From assembly GCA_002327865.1 (NCBI GenBank), contig DCUQ01000033.1:85685-99821 (forward strand): a DNA stretch of 14,137 bases, in the 5' to 3' direction. Under the pieces are notes generated by a model. It saw nothing but the letters and a program-made list of their open reading frames with translations. It had not been told where the DNA came from and made no database searches. The position numbers were made by a program, and so were the translations under genes. This document shows, piece after piece, positions 1 to 6,544 of this stretch (position 1 is the first letter of the stretch; each line of letters begins with the position of its first letter). This DNA is from Syntrophaceae bacterium UBA2210 (lineage in GTDB: Bacteria; Desulfobacterota; Syntrophia; Syntrophales; UBA2210).

Positions 1-341
1 TCATCAGCCACGATCTCAGCGTCGTAGAACATATAAGCAACAGGGTCGCCGTTATGTACTTTGGGAAAATCGTGGAACTTGCGGACAGGGAATCCCTCTA
101 TCATAATCCGCTTCATCCGTATACGGAGGCACTCCTCTCGGCTGTCCCCGTACCGGACCCCCTGGCCGAAAAGAAACGGATAATACTCGGCGACAACATA
201 CCGAGCCCGATAGATCCTCCTTCCGGCTGTCCGTTTCATCCCCGGTGCCGATACCGTATGGATATATGCCACAAGGAGACTCCGGTATTCAACGACAGAG
301 GCAACGGGCATTATGTCGCATGCCATCTAGCCGGGCTCTGA
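1..341 (+). CDS. Oligopeptide/dipeptide ABC transporter ATP-binding protein, C-terminal fragment (DppF/OppF type)
   Basis: The gene enters from the left edge; its frame is open from base 3 and ends at TGA 339-341. The first visible residues, [19 protein letters not shown], are the H-loop (switch histidine) and following strand of an ABC ATPase. They are followed by the [16 protein letters not shown] segment and the Cys-rich tail [14 protein letters not shown], which are characteristic of the C-terminal domain of DppD/DppF/OppD/OppF subunits. The protein would energise uptake of peptides, or of nickel in related systems, at the cytoplasmic face of the membrane. Walker A, Walker B and the signature motif lie outside the window. 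The ending [10 protein letters not shown] is typical of the family, so the stop is genuine. The substrate cannot be told from this fragment. No clear terminator follows within the next 266 bases. Confidence 0.93.
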   Translation, partial: ISHDLSVVEHISNRVAVMYFGKIVELADRESLYHNPLHPYTEALLSAVPVPDPLAEKKRIILGDNIPSPIDPPSGCPFHPRCRYRMDICHKETPVFNDRGNGHYVACHLAGL

Positions 342-549
342 AAAGGGATCTCGATCTGTGTACAAGGGAACGGGCCGTATAACCGTACGGAACAAAGGCA
401 AAGCAGACAGCATTTAACAGGATTCGATGCCGGTGAAATTTCACAGGGTGCTTGATCTCAGACAATGCGATCTGGTATCTTAAGCGAGCGAATTGATATA
501 ACCATGCATATCCCGGGTACAAATCATGAGGATATAAGGATCAATAAAA

Positions 550-567
550 TTCCGGCAAGAACCGGAA
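550..567 (+). other. Small hairpin in the leader of the mannose-1-phosphate guanylyltransferase gene
   Basis: TTCCGG (550-555) and CCGGAA (562-567) form a perfect 6-bp stem with a CAAGAA loop, 40 bases before the manC start. No U-run follows, so it is not a standard terminator. It may be a leader structure or chance. Confidence 0.25.
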
Positions 568-607
568 GAAATTTCGAAGGTACAAGGCGGAAACCGTGGA
601 GAATAAT

Positions 608-1678
608 ATGTATGCGGTAATCATGGCCGGGGGAAAAGGAATCAGGTTCTGGCCTCTGAGCAGAGACAGGAAGCCTAAACACCTGCTTAATATTACGGGC
701 GAAAAGAGCGTAATACAATATACGGTGGACAGGGTGACTTCTCTCGTCGGAATAGACAATATCCTGATTGTCACCGGCGCCGGACATGCCGATGAAATCA
801 GAAAACAACTCCCCTGTCTTCCCGCCGATAACATACTGATCGAACCGGTCGGAAGAAATACCGCACCATGCGTCGGACTCGCGGCGATGCACATAAGAAA
901 GAGAAACCCCGACGCCGTAATGTTCGTTCTCCCGGCGGATCATCTCATCACGGACGCGGAGAGTTTTCTACACTCGCTCGCCACCGCCCGCGAACATGCG
1001 ATGCGAAGCAATTCCCTGGTGACAATCGGCATAAAACCCAGATGGCCCGAGACGGGCTACGGATACATCGAACAGGGCGAAATAGCCGATACCATAGGAG
1101 ACACTCATGTATACGAAGTACGCTCTTTCCGGGAGAAACCGGATCTTGCAACGGCGGAGATGTTTATCAAAAACGGAGGGTTCTTCTGGAACAGCGGGAT
1201 GTTCATATGGAAAGTATCCGTTATATTAAACGAGATGGAAAGACTGCTCCCCGAACTGTACCGGGGACTGCTGGAAATAGAAAAATCTATCGGCACAGAA
1301 TACGAAAAAAATGTTCTATCCGAAGTATACCGGGATATTCCATCGATCTCCATAGACTATGGCATAATGGAAGATACACGAAACACCTTCATGGTGAAGG
1401 GAGATTTCGGTTGGAATGACATAGGAAGCTGGGACGCCCTGTGGGATGTTCTGGATAAAGACGAATCGGGTAACGCGACAATGGGAAAAGTCATCAACCT
1501 GGATACTTCGAATTCCCTTATCTACAGCCCGCAAAAAATGGTTGCGCTGATCGGGGTGAAAGACCTCATTGTGGTAGAGACGGGAGACTCACTCCTCATC
1601 TGCAAAAGAGGAAGCTCACAGGATGTCCGGAAAATCGTGAAGCGTCTTGAAAAAGAAGAGATGAAAAATTACCTATGA
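608..1678 (+). CDS. manC: Mannose-1-phosphate guanylyltransferase (GDP-mannose pyrophosphorylase), short form
   Basis: This enzyme makes GDP-mannose from mannose 1-phosphate and GTP in the cytoplasm, for mannose- or fucose-containing polysaccharide or LPS. The N-terminus shows the nucleotidyltransferase signature MAGGKGIRFWPLSRDRKPKH (P-loop with G-x-R and P-K). Further support comes from PADHLI, the ETGYGYIEQG substrate motif, NSGMF and GDFGWNDIGSWDAL, all typical of the ManC/AlgA/XanB family. At 356 aa it is the single-domain form without the phosphomannose isomerase domain. The frame opens earlier with GTG 596, but GGAG at 598-601, six bases before ATG 608, fixes ATG 608 as the start. The stop overlaps the next gene by ATGA (1675-1678), so the two are translationally coupled. 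Confidence 0.93.
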   Translation: MYAVIMAGGKGIRFWPLSRDRKPKHLLNITGEKSVIQYTVDRVTSLVGIDNILIVTGAGHADEIRKQLPCLPADNILIEPVGRNTAPCVGLAAMHIRKRNPDAVMFVLPADHLITDAESFLHSLATAREHAMRSNSLVTIGIKPRWPETGYGYIEQGEIADTIGDTHVYEVRSFREKPDLATAEMFIKNGGFFWNSGMFIWKVSVILNEMERLLPELYRGLLEIEKSIGTEYEKNVLSEVYRDIPSISIDYGIMEDTRNTFMVKGDFGWNDIGSWDALWDVLDKDESGNATMGKVINLDTSNSLIYSPQKMVALIGVKDLIVVETGDSLLICKRGSSQDVRKIVKRLEKEEMKNYL

Positions 1679-1929
1679 GTCTAACCGAAATAATAGGCTT
1701 CCTGGCGGCTTTCATATGCGCGATGGCCATGACACCTCAGGTTATTAAAATATACCGTACGCATAAGACCGACGATCTGTCACTGGGAGCTTTCACAACG
1801 CTGGCGACCGGTCTGTTCCTGTGGTTAATATACGGCTTACTGATACACTCGACCCCGGTGATCATGGGAAACGGTGTAGGATTAGGCTTCAATCTGTACA
1901 TTATAATAATGAAGATAAAAAACGGGTAA
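1675..1929 (+). CDS. SemiSWEET sugar transporter (PQ-loop/MtN3 family)
   Basis: This 84-aa protein has three predicted membrane helices, the size and layout of bacterial SemiSWEETs, which dimerise to move sugars across the inner membrane. The first helix carries the PQ motif (TPQVIKIYRT, P21-Q22). Trp50 in LFLWLIYG and Asn66 in IMGNGVG are 16 residues apart, the spacing of the substrate-pocket Trp and Asn in characterised SemiSWEETs. The loop KTDDLSLGAF is also typical. The ATG sits inside the manC stop (ATGA), so it is probably co-translated with the GDP-mannose enzyme. That hints at, but does not prove, mannose or another hexose as substrate. Confidence 0.9.
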   Translation: MSLTEIIGFLAAFICAMAMTPQVIKIYRTHKTDDLSLGAFTTLATGLFLWLIYGLLIHSTPVIMGNGVGLGFNLYIIIMKIKNG

Positions 1930-1962
1930 GCCACGCATTACATGGGCATGGAGAGGTGAGGC

Positions 1963-2694
1963 ATGAAAATATTCGCAGTTAATGGAAGCCCGAGGATGAA
2001 GAAGGGGATGACGCACATCCTGCTGGAAAATTTTCTGGAAGGGGCCAGATCCGCCGGGGCAACAACGGAAACGGTTCTCCTGCAGAAGCAGAAGATAAAA
2101 TACTGTCTGGGCTGCCTCGACTGCTGGGTAAAAACTCCCGGCGTATGCGTTCATAATGATGACATGAAACAGCTTATAGAGAAGGTGAATTGTGCGGATT
2201 GCCTTGTCCTGGGAACACCCGTTTACGTGGACGGAATGACCGCCCAGACAAAAACGTTTCTGGATCGCATGATGCCGCTTGTCGATCCTCACTTTGAAAA
2301 TGTCGACGGACATTACCGTCACCCGTCGAGATCCGGTAACCCCATGCCCAGTGTAGTCCTGGTCAGCGTATGTGGTTTCTATGAACGTGATAATTTCGAC
2401 GGATTGATCGACCATATGACGCGTATATGCCGCAATATGCAGTCCCGCTTTGTCGGAGCGGTGGTGCGACCATCGAGTTATATACTGAACCTCGACAGTA
2501 TCCTCGCAAAGCAGATAGAAGAGATAAAATCAGCAGCGCGCCGCGCCGGAAAAGAACTGGTGGAAAAAGGAACTCTGTCGCCTCAGGTTCTCGACGATGT
2601 GGCACGTGATTATCTTCCAAAAGAGTTAACACTGAAAGGGGCAAACGATTTCTGGGACAGATGTATAAAAGCCGGCAAGCTTCTCTCCACATAG
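1963..2694 (+). CDS. Iron-sulfur flavoprotein / NADPH-dependent FMN reductase family protein
   Basis: This is a flavodoxin-fold protein of 243 aa. The start MKIFAVNGSPR is the FMN phosphate-binding loop of the family. It is followed by cysteines C48, C51, C54 and C62 (C-x2-C-x2-C-x7-C), the compact motif that binds a 4Fe-4S cluster in archaeal and bacterial iron-sulfur flavoproteins. LGTPVYVDGMTAQTKTFLDR is the second flavin-binding region. The likely role is cytoplasmic electron transfer or reduction of oxygen species or quinones, with an unknown partner. The start is supported by a purine-rich GGAGAGGTGAG just upstream. It lies 33 bases after the SemiSWEET gene and may share its transcript, which a strong terminator closes downstream. 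Whether a cluster is really bound cannot be read from sequence. Confidence 0.85.
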   Translation: MKIFAVNGSPRMKKGMTHILLENFLEGARSAGATTETVLLQKQKIKYCLGCLDCWVKTPGVCVHNDDMKQLIEKVNCADCLVLGTPVYVDGMTAQTKTFLDRMMPLVDPHFENVDGHYRHPSRSGNPMPSVVLVSVCGFYERDNFDGLIDHMTRICRNMQSRFVGAVVRPSSYILNLDSILAKQIEEIKSAARRAGKELVEKGTLSPQVLDDVARDYLPKELTLKGANDFWDRCIKAGKLLST

Positions 2695-2840
2695 AGATAA
2701 AAACGCCGGGCCATCCGGATTGATGCCTGTTCCGGCCGTCAGAAAAAAGAGATATGCCCACCCCGGCACAGTTCCCGAAACCGGCAAGCAGATTTACTTC
2801 AATCGCGTTGAACCGACATATCCGCATCCCTGAAAACGAG

Positions 2841-2875
2841 AAAGGGAATAACCCTCAAAAGAGTTATTCCCTTTT
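2841..2875. terminator. Bidirectional intrinsic terminator
   Basis: A 12-bp perfect stem, AAAGGGAATAAC (2841-2852) with GTTATTCCCTTT (2863-2874), has a 10-base loop and is followed by TTTT on the plus strand. Read the other way it ends in a T-rich run. It sits between converging genes, the flavoprotein (+) and the rhodanese (-), and fits termination of both. Confidence 0.85.
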
Positions 2876-2901
2876 AATCAAAGTTGTTACTCTTTATTCC
2901 A

Positions 2902-3345
2902 TTATTCTATGGGGTATCCCGCTTTTACCCAGGCATTCCAGCCACCTGCCATACTCTTTACATTTGTGTAACCCATCTTTTCCAATGTAGATGTAGCGAG
3001 ACATGAACGGCCACCCGACTTGCAATAGCAGATCACATAACTGGCCTTGTTGGGAATTTCTTTCTCAATCTGGAATTCCAGAAGACCGCGCGGAATATTT
3101 ATCGCCTTCGGAAGATGACCCGCCTTGAATTCCTTGTCAGTCCTGCAATCGAGAATGACCGTTACCTTACCCGCATCTATATCTGCTTTAGCATCAGCAA
3201 CTGATATCTCTTTTACTGTTTGCTTCGCTTCCTTGACGAAATCGTCGGCAGTCATGTATGCCAGACAGTAGGTCGACAACGAAGACATGAAAAGCAAAAC
3301 GAATAAAGCGATTAAAGTTTTCTTAACAAACAAATTCTTACTCAT
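2902..3345 (-). CDS. Exported single-domain rhodanese-like sulfurtransferase
   Basis: The protein has 147 aa. Residues 1-29 form a signal peptide (MSKNLFVKK, then a long hydrophobic stretch ending TYCLA), so it acts in the periplasm. The rhodanese domain follows: DCRTDKEFKAGHLPKAINIP is the CH2A-type region, and CKSGGRS (Cys108 to Arg113) is the six-residue active-site loop with the persulfide-forming cysteine. GYTNVKSMAGGWNAWVKAGYP is the typical end of the domain. ATG 3345 is chosen because GGAGGG lies nine bases upstream and it directly starts a signal peptide; the open frame extends to 3492, but that part reads through promoter DNA. It is divergent from the multiheme cytochrome. Its sulfur (or selenium) acceptor is unknown. 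Confidence 0.9.
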   Translation of the reverse strand: MSKNLFVKKTLIALFVLLFMSSLSTYCLAYMTADDFVKEAKQTVKEISVADAKADIDAGKVTVILDCRTDKEFKAGHLPKAINIPRGLLEFQIEKEIPNKASYVICYCKSGGRSCLATSTLEKMGYTNVKSMAGGWNAWVKAGYPIE

Positions 3346-3400
3346 AACAATTTTCCCTCCAAAAGTTTTTGTGTTTAGTGAATTTCTTTTTGCGTAACAT

Positions 3401-3420
3401 ACTTCTTTGAAAGAAGTCAA
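3401..3420 (-). promoter_or_regulatory. Palindromic operator overlapping the rhodanese -35 element
   Basis: ACTTCTTT-G-AAAGAAGT (3401-3417) is a perfect inverted repeat with 8-bp arms and one central base. On the minus strand, TTGACT (3420-3415) overlaps it and resembles a -35 hexamer; the -10 is weak (TTACGC at 17-base spacing). It lies about 60 bases before the rhodanese start. A repressor or activator site for the rhodanese gene is plausible; the regulator is unknown. Confidence 0.45.
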
Positions 3421-3604
3421 GGGTGTCAGGGATATTAGCCGAAACAGCACGCCGGAATATGCCGGAAACCCTGTTATATCGGCAATTAACAAACCTTAAA
3501 AATATCGCCTGTTTTGCTTGCCGGCTTTATCGCGGCTACTTTTTATTTATCTCGGGGTTAAATGTGTGTTTTCCGGGCTTCGCAACTTTTTCCGACATTT
3601 GGTG

Positions 3605-3634
3605 TTGATTTCTATCGCTATAGTTTGTTATAGG
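3605..3634 (+). promoter_or_regulatory. Candidate sigma-70 promoter of the cytochrome operon
   Basis: TTGATT (3605-3610) is followed after 17-18 bases by TTATAG/TATAGG (3628-3634), about 55 bases before the GTG start at 3689. CTATA (3618-3622) and TATAG (3629-3633) form a short inverted repeat over the -10 region. Confidence 0.4.
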
Positions 3635-3688
3635 TGTGACACAATGTGAGATTTGTAAGTAAAAAGTGAAAGAGAATTGGAGTGTACG

Positions 3689-5377
3689 GTGTATAAAAAG
3701 TGTATAAAATTACTTACGATATCCTTTATTATCCTTATCCTTGGTCTATATAATTCAGCCACGTTCGTAAGTGCCGAAGAGAGCGGTTGTGTGTCTTGCC
3801 ATACGAGCTTAAAAAAACTACTTAAAGTTACCAGGGATATTGAAGCCGCAAAACCTGAGGTAGAAGAAGCTGTAGAATCAGAAGGCGAAGGCTGAGGCGG
3901 AGCTGTGGCTCCGTTGGAGCCATACGAAAAGGTATTGATAGACACTGATTTTCTGGATGAAGATCCGCATGGCAGCGAGTTGTCGTGTGTGGACTGTCAC
4001 GGCGGTAATCCTGAAAGCCAGGACTATACGACGGCACACGAAGGCGTGTCAAAAGATCCTTCATATCCTGATCCCTCAAAAACGTGTGGCGAATGCCATG
4101 ATGATATAACAAAACAAAGCGAAGCAAATCTTCACATGACCCTTCGTCCCTTCAAGAACAAGATCTATCTCAGGGCGGATCAGGCTTCATGTGTACGTGA
4201 AAAGATAGACGGGGCCATGAATACACATTGCATGACATGCCACAGCAGTTGCGGCCAGTGTCATGTCAGCCGTCCCGAATCCGTTGAAGGTGGATTCGTG
4301 GAAGGGCACCTTTTTCAGAGAACGCCTCCCGTTGACACTAACTGTACTTCATGTCACGGAAGCAGGGTCGGAAAAGAATTTCACGGAGAAAACGAAGGAA
4401 TATCAGCAGATATTCACCATATCAAGTATGGAATTTCATGCGAAAAGTGCCATTCCGGCGAAGAAATGCACGGAATTGTAACGGACAAGGAACCTTTCGA
4501 CAGGTATGAAGTCGCAAACAGGTCGAGATGCGGAGATTGCCATAAAACTGCGGAACCCTTGAAGGCACAAGGCGACAACCAGGCTAAAGACCTTGTACAT
4601 CCAAGTCACGCCATTCATAAGGACAAGGTAAGCTGCCAGGTCTGTCATTCCATGCCTTACAAAAACTGTTATAGCTGTCATGTCGGTAAAGACAAAGAAG
4701 GTAATGCCTATTTTGCAACAGATTCTTCGAAAATTGATTTCAAGATAGGTTTTAACCCCAAAGTTACCGAAGACAGACCTGAGAAATATGTAACGGTCCG
4801 CCATATACCGGTAAGTCCTAAACTGTTCGATTTTTACGTTAAGGATGCCTTAACGGGGGTAGACAAAGCGCCGACCTGGAAATTTGCCACGCCTCATAAC
4901 ATCCAGCTTAAAACCCCGCAGAATGAAAACTGCCTTTCATGTCATGGGAACAACAAGCTCTTCCTGACAGAGAAAGATGTTGCCGAATCATGGGAAGTTA
5001 AAGCGAACAAAGATGTTTTCGTTCCTCTTAAACCGGCTCCTTCCGTGAGACATAACTGGTTGGAACAACCCGAACTCCACCTGGCAAAAGTGGACTGTCT
5101 GACATGCCACAACCCTGCATTGGAATCTCCCATAAAAGATTGCCAGCAGTGCCACGCAAATGACAGTGCCCTTTTAAAAACGCCCCCCCAACCTCCCGAA
5201 TATTCGCTGGCAAACTGGAATTTTACGAATAAGGAGCTTATCGAAAAGGGCAGCTATGTTGTCGGGAGCAACCGTATACCTGCCCTTGATGTCATAGGAA
5301 TCCTGCTGGTAATTCTGACGCTTGCAGGATGTGCGGTTCACGGCACTTTGAGATTCATCACCAGAAGGAGAAAATAA
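3689..5377 (+). CDS. 13-heme c-type cytochrome with an in-frame TGA, probable selenocysteine (selenoprotein)
   Basis: This periplasmic, membrane-anchored electron carrier has 562 aa if TGA 3893-3895 is read as Sec69. Residues 1-29 are a signal peptide. The first heme site, CVSCH (34-38), is followed by an acidic linker ending GEG-Sec-GG. Twelve further CXXCH sites follow (CVDCH, CGECH, CMTCH, CGQCH, CTSCH, CEKCH, CGDCH, CQVCH, CYSCH, CLSCH, CLTCH, CQQCH), then a C-terminal helix (about 532-553) and RRRK. GTG 3689 is chosen because GGAG (3679-3682) lies six bases upstream; TTG 3677 is also in frame. The frame is intact on both sides of the TGA, and the downstream part alone would lack an export signal. 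A SECIS-like hairpin follows. Cytochrome b begins three bases after the stop. Alternatives are a nonsense mutation or sequencing error. The electron acceptor is unknown. Confidence 0.8.
3904..3924 (+). promoter_or_regulatory. SECIS-like stem-loop after the cytochrome TGA
   Basis: TGTGGCTCC (3904-3912) pairs with GGAGCCATA (3916-3924), nine pairs including one G-U, closing a GTT loop at 3913-3915. The loop lies 18-20 bases after the TGA; in E. coli fdhF the GGUC loop lies at 19-22. The loop starts with G, as in bacterial SECIS elements. There is no bulged U as in fdhF. A competing hairpin exists at 3896-3915. Confidence 0.6.
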
Positions 5378-5380
5378 AAA

Positions 5381-6004
5381 ATGTCTCAAAAGCTATATTT
5401 GCATCCGGTTACCGAACGTATATGGCATTGGATTCATGCCGTATTGATCTTATTACTTATCCTTTCAGGCATCCAGATACACTGGCCCGACAGTTTCGGG
5501 ATTTTCGGAAGTTTTGCAAATGCCATATCTCTGCACAACTGGTTTGGATTGCTGCTTGTCGCCGATTTTGTTCTCTGGCTGTTGTACAATTTGATTTCGA
5601 AGCGGATTTCGCACTATATCTTAAGAAAAGAGGACTTATACCCGGGCATGATTGTACAGGCAAAATTCTACGCTTATGATATCTTCAAGAACAGGCCGCA
5701 TCCCTATGCGCCGTCTGAGAACAATAAATTCAATCCCCTGCAGAAAATGGCCTATTTTCAATTTATGATTTTCATGATGCCGCTTCTGCTGATCAGCGGC
5801 ATTCTGTACCTGTACCCATCTTGTTTTTCATCATTTGTCTCTTTTGTCGGCGGTCTGAAAGTTGTGGCAATTTTCCATTACATCATGGCTGTCCTCTTCA
5901 CCGCCTTTTTTGTCGCGCATATCTATCTCGCAACAACGGGTCATACCATTTTTGCCGATTTTATCTCCATGATTACAGGGTATGCCGAAAAGGAAGAACA
6001 TTAG
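5381..6004 (+). CDS. Cytochrome b561-like membrane protein (quinol-oxidising partner of the multiheme cytochrome)
   Basis: This 207-aa protein has four predicted membrane helices and the pattern of the prokaryotic b561/HydC/FdnI-type di-heme cytochromes b. Candidate heme ligands are H16 or H19 (ERIWHWIHA), H52 (SLHNWFG), H166 (IFHYIM), H180 and H187 (VAHIYLATTGH). AAGGAGA just upstream and a three-base gap from the cytochrome c stop indicate one operon. The inferred role is to pass electrons between the menaquinone pool and the periplasmic 13-heme cytochrome, as in other b/c pairs; direction cannot be told. No catalytic molybdenum or nickel subunit is next to it, so the terminal donor or acceptor must be encoded elsewhere. 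Confidence 0.88.
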   Translation: MSQKLYLHPVTERIWHWIHAVLILLLILSGIQIHWPDSFGIFGSFANAISLHNWFGLLLVADFVLWLLYNLISKRISHYILRKEDLYPGMIVQAKFYAYDIFKNRPHPYAPSENNKFNPLQKMAYFQFMIFMMPLLLISGILYLYPSCFSSFVSFVGGLKVVAIFHYIMAVLFTAFFVAHIYLATTGHTIFADFISMITGYAEKEEH

Positions 6005-6030
6005 AGGACGGTTCCATTATAAGATAGTCC

Positions 6031-6064
6031 CGGCATTTCCGCTTTCGATCGACCGGGAATGCCG
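6031..6064 (+). terminator. Hairpin after the cytochrome b gene, possible terminator
   Basis: CGGCATTTCC (6031-6040) pairs with GGGAATGCCG (6055-6064), ten pairs including one G-U, with a 14-base loop, 27 bases after the cytochrome b stop. No U-run follows, so it would be an atypical terminator or a 3'-end stabilising hairpin. Confidence 0.5.
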
Positions 6065-6408
6065 ATAAACGTTCGCAAACCCGGTTAACAACATCATGAT
6101 TGTCGTTGATTTGTGCCGTCGGCTTTATTCTAACGCCACCCGTTGCTCTTCCGTAATATTTCCCCGTTGGGCGGTCTTCGGCACATCCCACGGGATATCA
6201 CTTAACGAGACTCGGACATGCATACATACCGGGGAAGATTTAAACGACCCGGTCCCGTTACACGGGGCAATCGGTCCGTTTACTTTCATACGCGCTGCAT
6301 CAACACCCATCTTAGAAAATATCGATAACCTGCCACAATATTTCAAATCGAAAACTAACTAATCATTAACGAACATAATTAGATTATGCTGGAGAAAACA
6401 TATTTTTC

Positions 6409-6438
6409 TTGACGATGCGCTCCAGCTTCATATATAGA
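6409..6438 (+). promoter_or_regulatory. Candidate promoter of the wtpABC operon
   Basis: TTGACG (6409-6414) matches the -35 consensus in five of six positions. It is followed by TATATA (6431-6436, 16-base spacer) or TATAGA (6433-6438, 18-base spacer). An inverted repeat GCTGGAG (6388-6394) / CTCCAGC (6420-6426) flanks the -35. Transcription would begin near 6443-6447, about 100 bases before wtpA. Confidence 0.55.
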
Positions 6439-6442
6439 CATC

Positions 6443-6458
6443 ATGTCATATATGACAT
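6443..6458. promoter_or_regulatory. 16-bp perfect palindrome, probable operator of wtpABC
   Basis: ATGTCATATATGACAT is a perfect palindrome lying over the expected transcription start of wtpABC. A related half-site, CATATATAGACA (6429-6440), overlaps the -10. Together they can also form a near-continuous inverted repeat around TCA (6441-6443). The position suits a repressor; a ModE- or TunR-like oxyanion regulator is an inference from the genes controlled, not from a motif match. Confidence 0.55.
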
Positions 6459-6544
6459 ATCGATCGAAAATTACAAATGCGGTGGAGCGTCGCGCGATGA
6501 CGCGGCGGCATACTAATTTTAATATAAGAAGAAAGGGAATTACG

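Larger units (their letters stand above)
3346..3688. other. Divergent intergenic region between the rhodanese and cytochrome genes
   Basis: These 343 bases hold no convincing gene. They contain the ribosome-binding sites and likely promoters of both divergent genes, the 17-base palindrome at 3401-3417, and a tandem GCCGGAA repeat near 3450-3470. The middle part (about 3470-3600) is AT-rich without a pattern I can name. Confidence 0.6.
6005..6544 (+). other. Long intergenic region between cytochrome b and wtpA
   Basis: This is 540 bases with no credible gene. An open frame at 6096-6362 has no ribosome-binding site and no recognisable protein pattern. The right part holds the wtp promoter and palindromes (6388-6458) and a short leader with a GCGTC/GACGC hairpin (6487-6503). 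In about 6070-6380 I see nothing recognisable; it may be a degraded gene. Confidence 0.5.

Noticed and set aside
339..450. The frame of the dipeptide transporter ATPase stays open for about 37 codons past its TGA, a possible third selenocysteine
   Set aside because: The family normally ends at HYVACHLA, the residues past the TGA show no conserved pattern and no SECIS-like hairpin was seen at the right distance.
596..607. GTG 596 as manC start
   Set aside because: GGAG at 598-601 is the ribosome-binding site for ATG 608 and would overlap the GTG start.
3346..3492. N-terminal extension of the rhodanese to 3492
   Set aside because: It crosses the ribosome-binding site, the -35 and the palindrome, and would bury the signal peptide 49 residues inside the protein.
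3635..3652. CRP-like site (TGTGA repeated at 3636 and 3646)
   Set aside because: The two halves are direct repeats, not the inverted TGTGA-N6-TCACA.
3905..5377. A separate 490-aa cytochrome starting at GTG 3905
   Set aside because: It would lack an export signal, and GGAG is only two bases from that GTG; the shared frame and heme pattern favour one readthrough protein.
6096..6362. Open frame of 88 codons between cytochrome b and wtpA, and an overlapping one on the minus strand
   Set aside because: No ribosome-binding site, no recognisable motif, irregular composition; both strands are open by chance.
6459..6544. A molybdenum-cofactor-type riboswitch in the wtpA leader
   Set aside because: The leader is too short and has only one 5-bp hairpin (6487-6503).
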